Positions 5,157 through 11,779 of a stretch of DNA of 11,779 nucleotides are shown piece by piece. Both the position numbers and the translations under genes were made by a program. The first letter of the stretch is position 1. Each line of letters starts with the position of its first letter. The notes below the pieces were generated by a model. That model saw only the letters and a list, made by a program, of their open reading frames with translations, ran no database searches and was not told where the DNA came from. The DNA comes from an uncultured Collinsella sp. (lineage in GTDB: Bacteria > Actinomycetota > Coriobacteriia > Coriobacteriales > Coriobacteriaceae). The stretch is from the NCBI GenBank assembly GCA_958452935.1, contig CAUDVX010000052.1:1-11779 (forward strand), read 5' to 3'.

Positions 5157-6494
5157 ATGCCCCAGAACATCTTCGGTACCGATGGCGTCCGTGGCGTCGC
5201 CAACGCCGACCTCTCGTGCGACCTCGCGTTTCGCCTGGGCCGCGCGGCAACCAAGTTCCTCGGCCCGGATATCTGCATCGGCCGCGACACGCGTCTTTCG
5301 GGCACCATGCTCGAGAGCGCGCTGACCGCCGGCATCATGGCCGAGGGCGGCCGTCCGCACTGCTGCGGCGTTATCCCTACGCCGGCCGTGGCACTGCTCA
5401 CCGTTCAAAACGAGCTCGACGGCGGCATCGTCATCTCCGCTTCGCACAATCCGCCGGAGTTCAACGGCATCAAGTTCTTTAGCCGCAAGGGCATGAAGCT
5501 TCCCGACGCGGTTGAGGAAGAGATCAGCGCCTGGGTTATGTCCGAGGAGGCCATGGCTGCCGACACGCTGCCGACCGGTGCCGGCGTGGGTCACATCATC
5601 AAGATGAAGGACGCCCGCAAGGCATATGTCGATCATGCCATCAGCACGCTCGACGGCCTTAAGCTCGACGGACTGGTTGTTGCCGTCGACTGCGGCCACG
5701 GTGCTTCGTGCCAGACCACGCCTGCCGCGCTCCAGCGCCTGGGCGCCACGGTCCATGCCATCAACACCGATTACTGCGGTACCGACATCAACGTCGAGTG
5801 CGGCTCCACTCACCTTGAGCCCCTGCGCGAGCTCGTGCTGCGCACCCACGCCGACATCGGCCTGGCCCACGACGGCGACGCCGATCGCGTGCTGTTCGTG
5901 GACAGCGAGGGCAACGAGATCGATGGCGACTACATCCTGGCTATCTGCGGCTCCGACCTTGCTGCTCGCGGCAAGCTCGCCAACTCCGAGATCGTCTCGA
6001 CCGTCATGTGCAACCTGGGCTTCTCCATCGCTATGAAGGAGCAGGGCTTCGAAATGGTTCAGACCGCTGTGGGCGACCGTTATGTGCTTGAGCGCATGCT
6101 CGCGGACGGCGCCGTCATCGGCGGCGAACAGTCCGGCCACATCATCTTCCTGGAGCACAACACCACCGGTGACGGTCTGGTGACGGCTCTGCAGCTGCTG
6201 GCCGTGCTCAAGCGCACCGGTCGTACCCTCACCGATCTTGCCGGCATCATGAAGAAGTACCCGCAGGTACTCGTCAACGTGCATTCCGACAACAAGGCTG
6301 GTCTGGACGATTGCCAGCCCATTTGGGACGCCGTCGCTGCTGCCGAGAAGGAGCTTGACGGCCGCGGCCGCATTCTGGTGCGCCCGAGTGGTACCGAGCC
6401 GCTGGTCCGCGTGATGGCCGAGGCCGAGACGCACGAGCTGACTCAGCGCGTTGTCGACGACATCGTCGAGGTTGTCAAGCGCGAACTTCCCTAA
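5157..6494 (+). CDS. glmM: Phosphoglucosamine mutase
   Basis: Interconverts glucosamine-6-phosphate and glucosamine-1-phosphate, the committed step toward UDP-GlcNAc for peptidoglycan. The 445-residue protein is full length for the family. Seen in order: N-terminal FGTDGVRG (6-13), the phosphoserine loop SASHNP with catalytic Ser96, the magnesium loop DGDADR (Asp239, Asp241, Asp243), the sugar-specificity loop GGEQSGH, and the phosphate-binding RPSGTEPLVRVMAE near the C-terminus. The ATG at 5157 is chosen because AAGGAG (5144-5149) sits 7 bases before it and the family begins with a short segment before FGTDG. A TTG at 5139 would place the ribosome site inside the gene. It follows the rpsI terminator. 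No clear promoter of its own is seen between 5107 and 5143. Confidence 0.97.
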   Translation: MPQNIFGTDGVRGVANADLSCDLAFRLGRAATKFLGPDICIGRDTRLSGTMLESALTAGIMAEGGRPHCCGVIPTPAVALLTVQNELDGGIVISASHNPPEFNGIKFFSRKGMKLPDAVEEEISAWVMSEEAMAADTLPTGAGVGHIIKMKDARKAYVDHAISTLDGLKLDGLVVAVDCGHGASCQTTPAALQRLGATVHAINTDYCGTDINVECGSTHLEPLRELVLRTHADIGLAHDGDADRVLFVDSEGNEIDGDYILAICGSDLAARGKLANSEIVSTVMCNLGFSIAMKEQGFEMVQTAVGDRYVLERMLADGAVIGGEQSGHIIFLEHNTTGDGLVTALQLLAVLKRTGRTLTDLAGIMKKYPQVLVNVHSDNKAGLDDCQPIWDAVAAAEKELDGRGRILVRPSGTEPLVRVMAEAETHELTQRVVDDIVEVVKRELP

Positions 6495-6515
6495 TGGTCA
6501 AAAACGGGTGCCAAG

Positions 6516-6524
6516 TGGTAAACT
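6516..6524 (+). promoter_or_regulatory. Candidate extended -10 promoter for the EIIA gene
   Basis: TGGTAAACT fits the extended -10 form; the best -35 is the weak TGGTCA at 6495-6500, 18 bases before. It lies just after the glmM stop and about 40 bases before the EIIA start. It resembles TGGTAAGAT before ssrA. Confidence 0.4.
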
Positions 6525-6565
6525 GTTAAGGTTATTTTGGTTGATCGGTATGTCCGAGGGGGAGC

Positions 6566-7063
6566 ATGTTCACTAAAGTCCTAAGGTCTTTTGGTATGCG
6601 TGGTCGAGTCCTTACGTTGGATGCTCCCATCTCGGGTGACGTCATTCCGCTCTCCGAGGTAAACGATCAGACGTTTGCCACCGGCCTTTTGGGCCAGGGC
6701 GTGGCGATTCAGCCCACCGGAACGCGCGTGATCGCGCCGGCTGATGCCAAGGTCGAGGCTATTTTTCCCACGGGACACGCCGTTGCGCTTAACACGGTCG
6801 ATGGCTTGGACGTGCTCATCCACGTTGGTTTGGACACTGTTCAGCTCGAGGGCAAGCACTTTACCGTACATGCGCAAGTGGGTGACATCGTCCATAAGGG
6901 CGATGTACTCATTGAGTTCGATCGCGAGGCAATTGCTGCCGAGGGCTACGATGTGACGGTTCCCATCTTGGTATGCAACTCCGTTGAGTTCTCGAGCATC
7001 AAGGGCTCCGTTGGCGTGCATGTCGAAGAGATGGACCAGCTCATCGTTGCTCGCGAGCGCTAG
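6566..7063 (+). CDS. crr: PTS system glucose-family EIIA component (stand-alone)
   Basis: Soluble phosphocarrier that takes phosphate from HPr and passes it to an EIIB domain of a glucose-family sugar permease; in other bacteria its phosphorylation state also regulates uptake and catabolite control. The 165-residue protein is one complete EIIA-Glc domain with no EIIB or EIIC attached. The active-site loop VLIHVGLDTV carries the phospho-accepting His86, and the second conserved His71 is in TGHAVAL. Other family blocks are SGDVIPL near residues 23-29, GVAIQPTG, and GDVLIEFD. The ATG at 6566 follows GAGGGGGAG immediately upstream. The symbol crr is by analogy to the enteric gene. It sits between glmM and nagB, which suggests use with amino sugars or glucose. 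Confidence 0.92.
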   Translation: MFTKVLRSFGMRGRVLTLDAPISGDVIPLSEVNDQTFATGLLGQGVAIQPTGTRVIAPADAKVEAIFPTGHAVALNTVDGLDVLIHVGLDTVQLEGKHFTVHAQVGDIVHKGDVLIEFDREAIAAEGYDVTVPILVCNSVEFSSIKGSVGVHVEEMDQLIVARER

Positions 7064-7334
7064 CAAGTGCACGTGGCCATTAGCCTACAATTCAAACACG
7101 TTTACGGAGGGCGCCCTTGAAAGAGGACGCCCTCCGTGGCAAGATGGGATTTGTCCGAAGCTAAAAGGCTTTGGGTCACCGTGGACGGGCAGGGGCCTCG
7201 ACGCGGCTAGACACGAGACACATACATTACGCGACCTCGCCCTGGTGGCCGCACACGTTGGTTGCGGCCGACGCGGGCCGCGGGCAAGTGCTTGTAAGGG
7301 AGCCTTGCCTCTCTTGTACGAGAAAGGACGCGTA
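7064..7334 (+). promoter_or_regulatory. Structured intergenic region and probable nagB leader
   Basis: There is no gene here. A possible -10 TACAAT (7086-7091) has no good -35. If used, the transcript would begin near 7098 and carry a leader of about 235 bases. Hairpins seen: ACGGAGGGCG (7104-7113) / CGCCCTCCGT (7128-7137), a perfect 10-bp stem with no T-run after it on the plus strand; GGCCGCA/TGCGGCC around 7248-7270; and AAGGGAG/CTCTCTT just before the AAAGGA ribosome site at 7323-7328. I could not match the stretch to a riboswitch class I know. The first hairpin may instead end the EIIA transcript. Confidence 0.45.
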
Positions 7335-8063
7335 ATGAAGATCATTAAAGCTAAAGACTACGAGGATATGAGCCGCAAGGCCGCCAATATTATCTCGGCG
7401 CAGGTTATCCTCAAGCCCGACTGTGTGCTGGGTCTTGCCACCGGCTCCACCCCGATCGGTGCCTACAAGCAGCTCGCTGCTTGGTACGAGAAGGGCGACG
7501 TCGACTTTGCCGAGGTCAGCACCTACAACCTGGACGAGTATCGCGGCCTTTCACACGACGATCCCCAGAGCTATCACTACTTCATGCGTGAGAACTTCTT
7601 CGATCACATCAACATCGACCTGAACAACACGCATGTGCCCGACGGTTCCAACCCCGACGCCGCCGCTGCCTGCTCTGAGTACGACAAGATCGTCGCCGAC
7701 GCCGGTTATCCGGATCTGCAGCTGCTCGGCATTGGCAACAACGGCCACATCGGCTTCAACGAGCCCGATGACCACTTCTCCAAGGGCACGCACTGCGTCG
7801 ACCTCACCGAGAGCACCATTCAGGCCAACAGCCGCCTGTTCGACAGCATCGACGATGTTCCCCGTCAGGCCTACACCATGGGCACTCAGACCATCATGTA
7901 TGCCCGCATGATCCTGGTTGTCGCCAACGGCGAGGCCAAGGCTCAGGCCGTGCACGATATGTGCTATGGTCCGGTTACGCCCAAGTGCCCGGCTTCGATC
8001 CTGCAGCTGCACACCAACTGCGTTGTCGTTGCCGACGAGGCCGCCCTTTCGCTCTGCGAGTAG
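7335..8063 (+). CDS. nagB: Glucosamine-6-phosphate deaminase
   Basis: Converts glucosamine-6-phosphate to fructose-6-phosphate and ammonia, the last step of N-acetylglucosamine and sialic-acid catabolism. The 242-residue length matches the short Gram-positive type rather than the longer enteric type. Motifs: GLATGSTP (33-40) for phosphate binding, YNLDEYRGL with the base Asp67, and GIGNNGHIGFNEP (132-144) with His138 and Glu143. Asn136 stands where the enteric enzyme has Asp141, a form I recall from Gram-positive relatives. The ATG at 7335 follows AAAGGA by 6 bases. The frame stays open upstream into the EIIA gene, but that part lacks a ribosome site and family similarity. A strong terminator follows. 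Confidence 0.97.
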   Translation: MKIIKAKDYEDMSRKAANIISAQVILKPDCVLGLATGSTPIGAYKQLAAWYEKGDVDFAEVSTYNLDEYRGLSHDDPQSYHYFMRENFFDHINIDLNNTHVPDGSNPDAAAACSEYDKIVADAGYPDLQLLGIGNNGHIGFNEPDDHFSKGTHCVDLTESTIQANSRLFDSIDDVPRQAYTMGTQTIMYARMILVVANGEAKAQAVHDMCYGPVTPKCPASILQLHTNCVVVADEAALSLCE

Positions 8064-8095
8064 CGCGAATCCTGCAGCTCGACATAGCCTTGCCT

Positions 8096-8124
8096 AAGGC
8101 CTCCGCTTTGCGGGGGCCTTTTTG
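8096..8124 (+). terminator. Rho-independent terminator of nagB
   Basis: An 11-bp stem AAGGCCTCCGC (8096-8106) / GCGGGGGCCTT (8110-8120), with one G-U pair and loop TTT, ends in TTTTT at 8119-8123. Confidence 0.93.
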
Positions 8125-8507
8125 CTGAGCGCGCGCCGTGTGCTTGACGAAAATCTGGCCGCGAACTTGACGGGTGCGTCTGGTGCAGCATGATTCATTC
8201 CATAACAGATACTATGCATAAATGCTATGAAAAGGTCGCAGACGGTAGCTAGCGTTAGGTGAGTTGCGCAACACAATTGAACAGCGCTCATTTGAGGTAC
8301 ACTGCCAAAGGATGGGACAAGCTGGCAAGCGCATTGACCTGCGCAAAGACTGATTGGTTGGGGGATAAGTTTCAATCGGACCACGCTGAACAAAAACTTG
8401 CCATTTGCGTACCAACAAACATCCTAAACCGTAGCATCGCTCTATTCATCTAGCGATACATATGGTCTAGCGTTACGGTGTCCATGTGGTCGAGTTGAGG
8501 AGCGGGC
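8125..8507. promoter_or_regulatory. Non-coding, AT-richer region upstream of the SARP-type regulator
   Basis: About 380 bases without a credible gene and visibly richer in A and T than the flanking coding DNA. It must hold the promoter of the regulator. The best candidate is TTGAAC (8277-8282) with TACACT (8298-8303), but the 15-base spacer is short. Two TTGACG boxes (8144-8149 and 8167-8172) lack a good -10. The 9-mer CTAGCGTTA occurs at 8249-8257 and 8467-8475, with a one-base variant CTAGCGATA at 8450-8458. A partly palindromic TACTATGCATAAATGCTATG lies at 8210-8229. Confidence 0.4.
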
Positions 8508-11507
8508 ATGGTTAACGATTTGGGCAATACGGACGACCTCGAGCTTATGCCGCTGGGCAGTAGTTATACGGTGCGGCGCGATCGCTTGATGAACGAACTT
8601 ATCGCCAAGGGCCGAAAGGCCGGCATCGTAGTCCTCTACGCGCCTGATGGCTTTGGGAAAACCTCGGTGCTGCTGCAGTATACCCAAGAGGTTAAAAGCG
8701 ATCCGACGCGAGGTCCCGTGCGGATCATCGAGGCAGACCGTGCTATTGGGCGCGAGGTGTTTATGCAGCTCGAGGTCGTTACCGATGAGCTTAAGGACAA
8801 GCCGCACTCCCTGATTGCAATCGATAACGTGCCTAATCTCAGCCAGAGCGAGACCGAGGAGCTGATCGACCGAATCCGAAGCCTGCGTGCTATGGGGATT
8901 GGGGTCTTTATGAGCTGCCGTCCTTCGAATCGCCAGCTGATTCATGGACTGGGCGATTCGATTAAAGTCAACGCGCAGATGCTCAAGGTGCATGCCTACG
9001 AGTATTCGGCGTGGGCATCGGCGTTTTCGATCAGCACATCGCTCGACTTCTATCAGCTTACGCAGGGCGTGCCCGAGCTCGTCTCGGCTATGCAGTCGGG
9101 ACTATACGGGCAGGGAGACGTTGCCCAGATGCTCGAAAACGAGATCGTCAATATCTACGGTGCGGCACTTGTTGATCTGGCGTCGCTCGAGAACAACGCC
9201 CTGTTTAGCGTGGCATGCTTGATGGTCTTAATGGGTGAGGGCAATATTTCGGAGCTCGAGGCTTGCGGTGTTAGGCTTTCGGCGATTGACCAGTCCTATC
9301 TTGTCCGCGATTATCCCATTTTTGGCGTTGATCCGGCAGACCGGAGCTTTACCTGCTTGGGTACCGAGGACAACGCGCGCCTGCGATTGCGCAAGCTGGT
9401 CGCCGAAATTCGCCCCGAACTCGTTGTACGGGCGGCGCGTATATTGATTAAAGCGGGGCGCTGCGATACCGCGATGGACCTCGCCGACGCGTTTTTGGAT
9501 CGCAGTGCGGTGTTGGAGCTTGCCGGGCAGTATGGGGTCGATCTGGCCCTGACGGAGCATGGAGGGGATGTCTGCCGCGCGGCGCTGGGAAAGACCGAGG
9601 CAGATGGCCGGGTATCGGAGCCGACGCCTGACGAGGCGCTCGGCATCTATCTGGCGGCGGTGAGCGTCTCCAATACAAAGCTCGCGCGGTATATGGCCTC
9701 AATTATCGAGCATGCGGGCGAGCAAGCGATTTGCGAGCTCGATCCCGTGTCGTGGAAGGTGGCGCACGCGTTTACGGCCGCCTGTTATGGAGATAGTGGT
9801 CTGGGGCTTCCGGCAAGCCATACAGCGCTGGGAAGTGAGGCGTCTTGTGCCGCACTCGACATGCTGTCCGCACATATCGAGATAAAACATGGGCTGACCG
9901 AGCGGGCGAAGGGCGGCGAGATCCTCGCGGGGCTCAAAACGGATAAGGCCTACGATTGCGAGCTCGATATCGCGGGGACGTTTGTGCGGGCGGACCGCAT
10001 GTTGACGGAGCTGTTTGATGGGTCGTATGCAGGGACTGACGAGCGTGATGACGAGATGGCCCTGACGCTCGAGGCACTCGAAGCGCGTGGAATCCGAGCA
10101 CTCGCCATCTGGGTGCGCATGGTATTATCGGCGCGGCGTCTGCTTGCCGGCATGCCGGTGACCGACGAGCAGGCATTCAATGAGCTCGACCGTTTTGCCG
10201 TGCGCGTGCGTGACAATCAAGTCCAGTTGTTTGGCTTGATACTGGAAGGCTGGCAGTCGCTGGCTGAGGGGCGTCCGGTCAATGCCAAATTCCGTGCGGT
10301 GCAGGTGCTCAGACTTGCCGAGGAATCGATTGGATACATACGCGACAACGCACTGCTGCTAGAGCGCGCGGCGTACTTACGCAATACATCGATGGTATCG
10401 GTGCGCGAAGAGGCAGAGCTGCTCGATTTGAGCCGAACGCAGGTCGGTGGTGCCGAGGCATGGATGGTGGCGCTGCATTTGGCCTCCGCGGGCCGCGATA
10501 GCGACCTTGCAGCCTGGATGTCCATGAACCGTCTAGGGATTTTGGATCCGTCGTATCGGCTGTTTGCGCGTCTTGCGATGCATTGTCTGGGTGAGCCGGC
10601 TGCTAGAATTCGAAAGAAGCTCCCGGTGCGCGAGCTGTCGCGGTATTCGCTGCGTGACGACTTTGAGGGCGAAGGCGAGCGTCTGTTCCAGGCCGGCGAT
10701 GCCGAGGGTGTCGATGTGATTGGCCATATCGAGATCCGCATGTTTGGGGCGTTTCGCGCCGAGCGCGACGGGTTTCCCATCACGGATAAGATGTGGCGCC
10801 GCAAGAAAGCGGCGACGCTTGCCGAGCGGCTTGCGCTGGGCATGGATGCACTGGTCGACCGCGAGACGCTGGCTATGGAGCTGTGGCCCCATGCCGAGTT
10901 CAATAGCGCCCGTAACAATCTGTACTCGACGATATCGCGCCTGCGTTCGGCCTTGGGGCCGACACCGGATGGCAAGTCGTGTGTGCTGATTCAAAACGAG
11001 TGCATTGGGCTTAACGGCGATTACGTCAAGACCGACGTGCGGTTGTTTGATCAGATAAGCCGCGAAGTTTTGGGAAATCGCACGGGTGCGCGCGGACCCC
11101 ATCTGATCGAGCTGTGCCTTAAGATCGAGCAGCTCTATGCCGGCCCGTTGTATGTTCCCAATGGCTGTAATCCCACCTACTTTTTGCGTATGCGGCGCAT
11201 TATGGAATCGAAGTATATCGACTGCATGATTCGGGGCGCGAATGCCGCCCTAGAAGAAAACGACCTGCAGTCGGCGGTATGGCTGGTGGAGTCGGGGCTG
11301 CGGCAAGAGACGGCGCGCGAGGACATGGTGCGTTGCGCTATGCGCGTCTACGGTGCGGCGGGGCGACGACGCGATATCGTCGAGCTGTACAGTGGGCATA
11401 TGCATCACCTGAGGGAGCAGGTCAATGGCGTGCCCGAGCCCGAGACGCGGCGTCTGTACGAGCGCTTGGTGGAGGGTAGGCTTAACCGCGTGCTCGTCGA
11501 ACGATAA
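8508..11507 (+). CDS. Large ATP-binding transcriptional regulator with C-terminal SARP (winged-helix plus BTAD) module
   Basis: Predicted cytosolic, nucleotide-gated DNA-binding activator of 999 residues. The N-terminus is a STAND/AAA-type ATPase domain: Walker A APDGFGKTS (45-53), Walker B LIAIDN (102-107, Asp106) and an FMSCRPS stretch (134-140) in the position of the Arg sensor of MalT-like proteins. A long middle region (about 250-735) is probably helical repeats, the usual signal-sensing part of such proteins. From about residue 739 an OmpR-type winged helix begins with IEIRMFGAF and continues through RRKKAATLAERLAL and SARNNLYSTISRLRSALG, as in SARP proteins, followed by a BTAD helical domain to about 995. 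It thus resembles MalT in layout, but with a SARP reader instead of LuxR. ATG at 8508 is preceded by GAGGAG (8496-8501). It seems to be a single gene; codon choice looks less biased than in the ribosomal genes. Its targets and ligand are unknown. Confidence 0.88.
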   Translation: MVNDLGNTDDLELMPLGSSYTVRRDRLMNELIAKGRKAGIVVLYAPDGFGKTSVLLQYTQEVKSDPTRGPVRIIEADRAIGREVFMQLEVVTDELKDKPHSLIAIDNVPNLSQSETEELIDRIRSLRAMGIGVFMSCRPSNRQLIHGLGDSIKVNAQMLKVHAYEYSAWASAFSISTSLDFYQLTQGVPELVSAMQSGLYGQGDVAQMLENEIVNIYGAALVDLASLENNALFSVACLMVLMGEGNISELEACGVRLSAIDQSYLVRDYPIFGVDPADRSFTCLGTEDNARLRLRKLVAEIRPELVVRAARILIKAGRCDTAMDLADAFLDRSAVLELAGQYGVDLALTEHGGDVCRAALGKTEADGRVSEPTPDEALGIYLAAVSVSNTKLARYMASIIEHAGEQAICELDPVSWKVAHAFTAACYGDSGLGLPASHTALGSEASCAALDMLSAHIEIKHGLTERAKGGEILAGLKTDKAYDCELDIAGTFVRADRMLTELFDGSYAGTDERDDEMALTLEALEARGIRALAIWVRMVLSARRLLAGMPVTDEQAFNELDRFAVRVRDNQVQLFGLILEGWQSLAEGRPVNAKFRAVQVLRLAEESIGYIRDNALLLERAAYLRNTSMVSVREEAELLDLSRTQVGGAEAWMVALHLASAGRDSDLAAWMSMNRLGILDPSYRLFARLAMHCLGEPAARIRKKLPVRELSRYSLRDDFEGEGERLFQAGDAEGVDVIGHIEIRMFGAFRAERDGFPITDKMWRRKKAATLAERLALGMDALVDRETLAMELWPHAEFNSARNNLYSTISRLRSALGPTPDGKSCVLIQNECIGLNGDYVKTDVRLFDQISREVLGNRTGARGPHLIELCLKIEQLYAGPLYVPNGCNPTYFLRMRRIMESKYIDCMIRGANAALEENDLQSAVWLVESGLRQETAREDMVRCAMRVYGAAGRRRDIVELYSGHMHHLREQVNGVPEPETRRLYERLVEGRLNRVLVER

Positions 11508-11537
11508 AAAATGAGCGTCCGAATTGCTCGGACGCTC
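11506..11537 (-). terminator. Rho-independent terminator of the minus-strand yhbY-like gene
   Basis: A 10-bp stem GAGCGTCCGA (11513-11522) / TCGGACGCTC (11528-11537) with a 5-base loop is followed on the minus strand by a T-run (complement of AAAAAA at 11506-11511). The T-run overlaps the TAA stop of the plus-strand regulator (11505-11507). The same hairpin lies after the regulator, but with no T-run in that direction. Confidence 0.85.
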
Positions 11538-11576
11538 GCAAGCTTGATGTATGTTGGCTCGCCGGATTGTTGGCTC

Positions 11577-11779
11577 TTAGACGAGCTTAATCTTCTCGAT
11601 GTCCTTGCGCGAGGACTCGCGATACAGCGAGAACTTGCGGCCGATAACCTGGACGACCTCGGCATGGCAGCGGTCGGCGAGCTCTTCGGCGGCCTCGCGG
11701 GCGGAAAGGCTGGAACCATCGAGTACGGAGCACTTAACGAGCTCGTGCTTCTCCAGGTAGGCGACCGTCTGCTCGACGG
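11577..11779 (-). CDS. yhbY: YhbY/CRM-domain RNA-binding protein, C-terminal part (5' end cut by window edge)
   Basis: Ribosome-assembly factor of the CRS1-YhbY family that binds large-subunit rRNA precursors. The last 66 residues are visible on the minus strand, ending in TAA (complement of 11577-11579). They show the family pattern: a HELVKCSVLDGSS strand, the helix AREAAEELADRCHAEVVQVIG, and the closing GRKFSLYRESS that matches the IGRKxxLYR signature, then a short charged tail ending KIKLV. About one third of the usual length of about 100 residues is missing beyond 11779. It converges on the regulator gene and has its own terminator. Confidence 0.87.
   Translation of the reverse strand, partial: VEQTVAYLEKHELVKCSVLDGSSLSAREAAEELADRCHAEVVQVIGRKFSLYRESSRKDIEKIKLV

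Noticed and set aside
5046..6434. Long minus-strand open frame opposite glmM
   Set aside because: It is a shadow of the strongly biased codons of glmM, and its protein has no family pattern.
7104..7137. Intrinsic terminator of the EIIA gene
   Set aside because: The stem is perfect but no T-run follows it on either strand, so I list it only as part of the structured leader.
6984..7334. Long N-terminal extension of nagB starting inside the EIIA gene
   Set aside because: The extension overlaps EIIA out of frame, has no family similarity, and the ATG at 7335 has a good ribosome site and the normal NagB start.
8259..8453. Small 64-codon open frame before the regulator
   Set aside because: GTG start with no ribosome site, in an AT-richer promoter region; the translation shows no recognisable feature.

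Overview
The window is GC-rich bacterial DNA (roughly 60% G+C by eye) with dense housekeeping genes. Gene content and protein style suggest an actinomycete of the class Coriobacteriia, most likely Collinsella or a close gut relative. The pointers are a large STAND-type regulator ending in a SARP/BTAD module, rplM-rpsI followed by glmM, a stand-alone glucose-type EIIA next to nagB, and an actinobacterial-looking tmRNA. The genus is inferred from style, not from a database match.

Layout. 1-1142: 3' part of a P1B-type metal-transporting ATPase, ending at a strong terminator. 1207-1641 (minus strand): a small acidic protein I do not recognise. 1879-2242: ssrA (tmRNA), with its promoter upstream and a perfect terminator downstream. 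2289-3079: about 790 bases without a gene, filled by two repeat families. The first is a roughly 211-bp unit, present twice plus a fragment, that can fold into a three-armed cloverleaf closed by inverted ends. It carries a 17-base copy, in reverse orientation, of the T-arm of the adjacent tmRNA. The second is an array of 62-bp imperfect palindromes whose arms show compensatory changes. 3080-3958: a patatin-like serine lipase. 4098-5106: rplM-rpsI ribosomal operon with promoter, 5' hairpin and terminator. 5157-6494: glmM. 6566-7063: glucose-family EIIA. 7064-7334: long structured leader. 7335-8063: nagB with terminator. 8125-8507: AT-richer non-coding stretch ahead of a 999-residue ATP-binding SARP-type regulator (8508-11507). 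11577-11779 (minus strand): C-terminal part of a YhbY-family ribosome-assembly protein.

How the genes fit together. glmM, the EIIA and nagB sit around the hexosamine node. GlmM draws glucosamine-6-phosphate toward cell-wall UDP-GlcNAc, NagB drains it back to fructose-6-phosphate and ammonia, and the EIIA ties sugar uptake to PTS phosphorylation. rplM-rpsI, ssrA and yhbY are translation and ribosome functions. The ATPase, the patatin and the regulator look like independent neighbours.

I see no clear mobile-element gene, CRISPR array or phage gene. The least explained part is the repeat island behind ssrA. Next come the nagB leader and the regulator with its repeated upstream motif.
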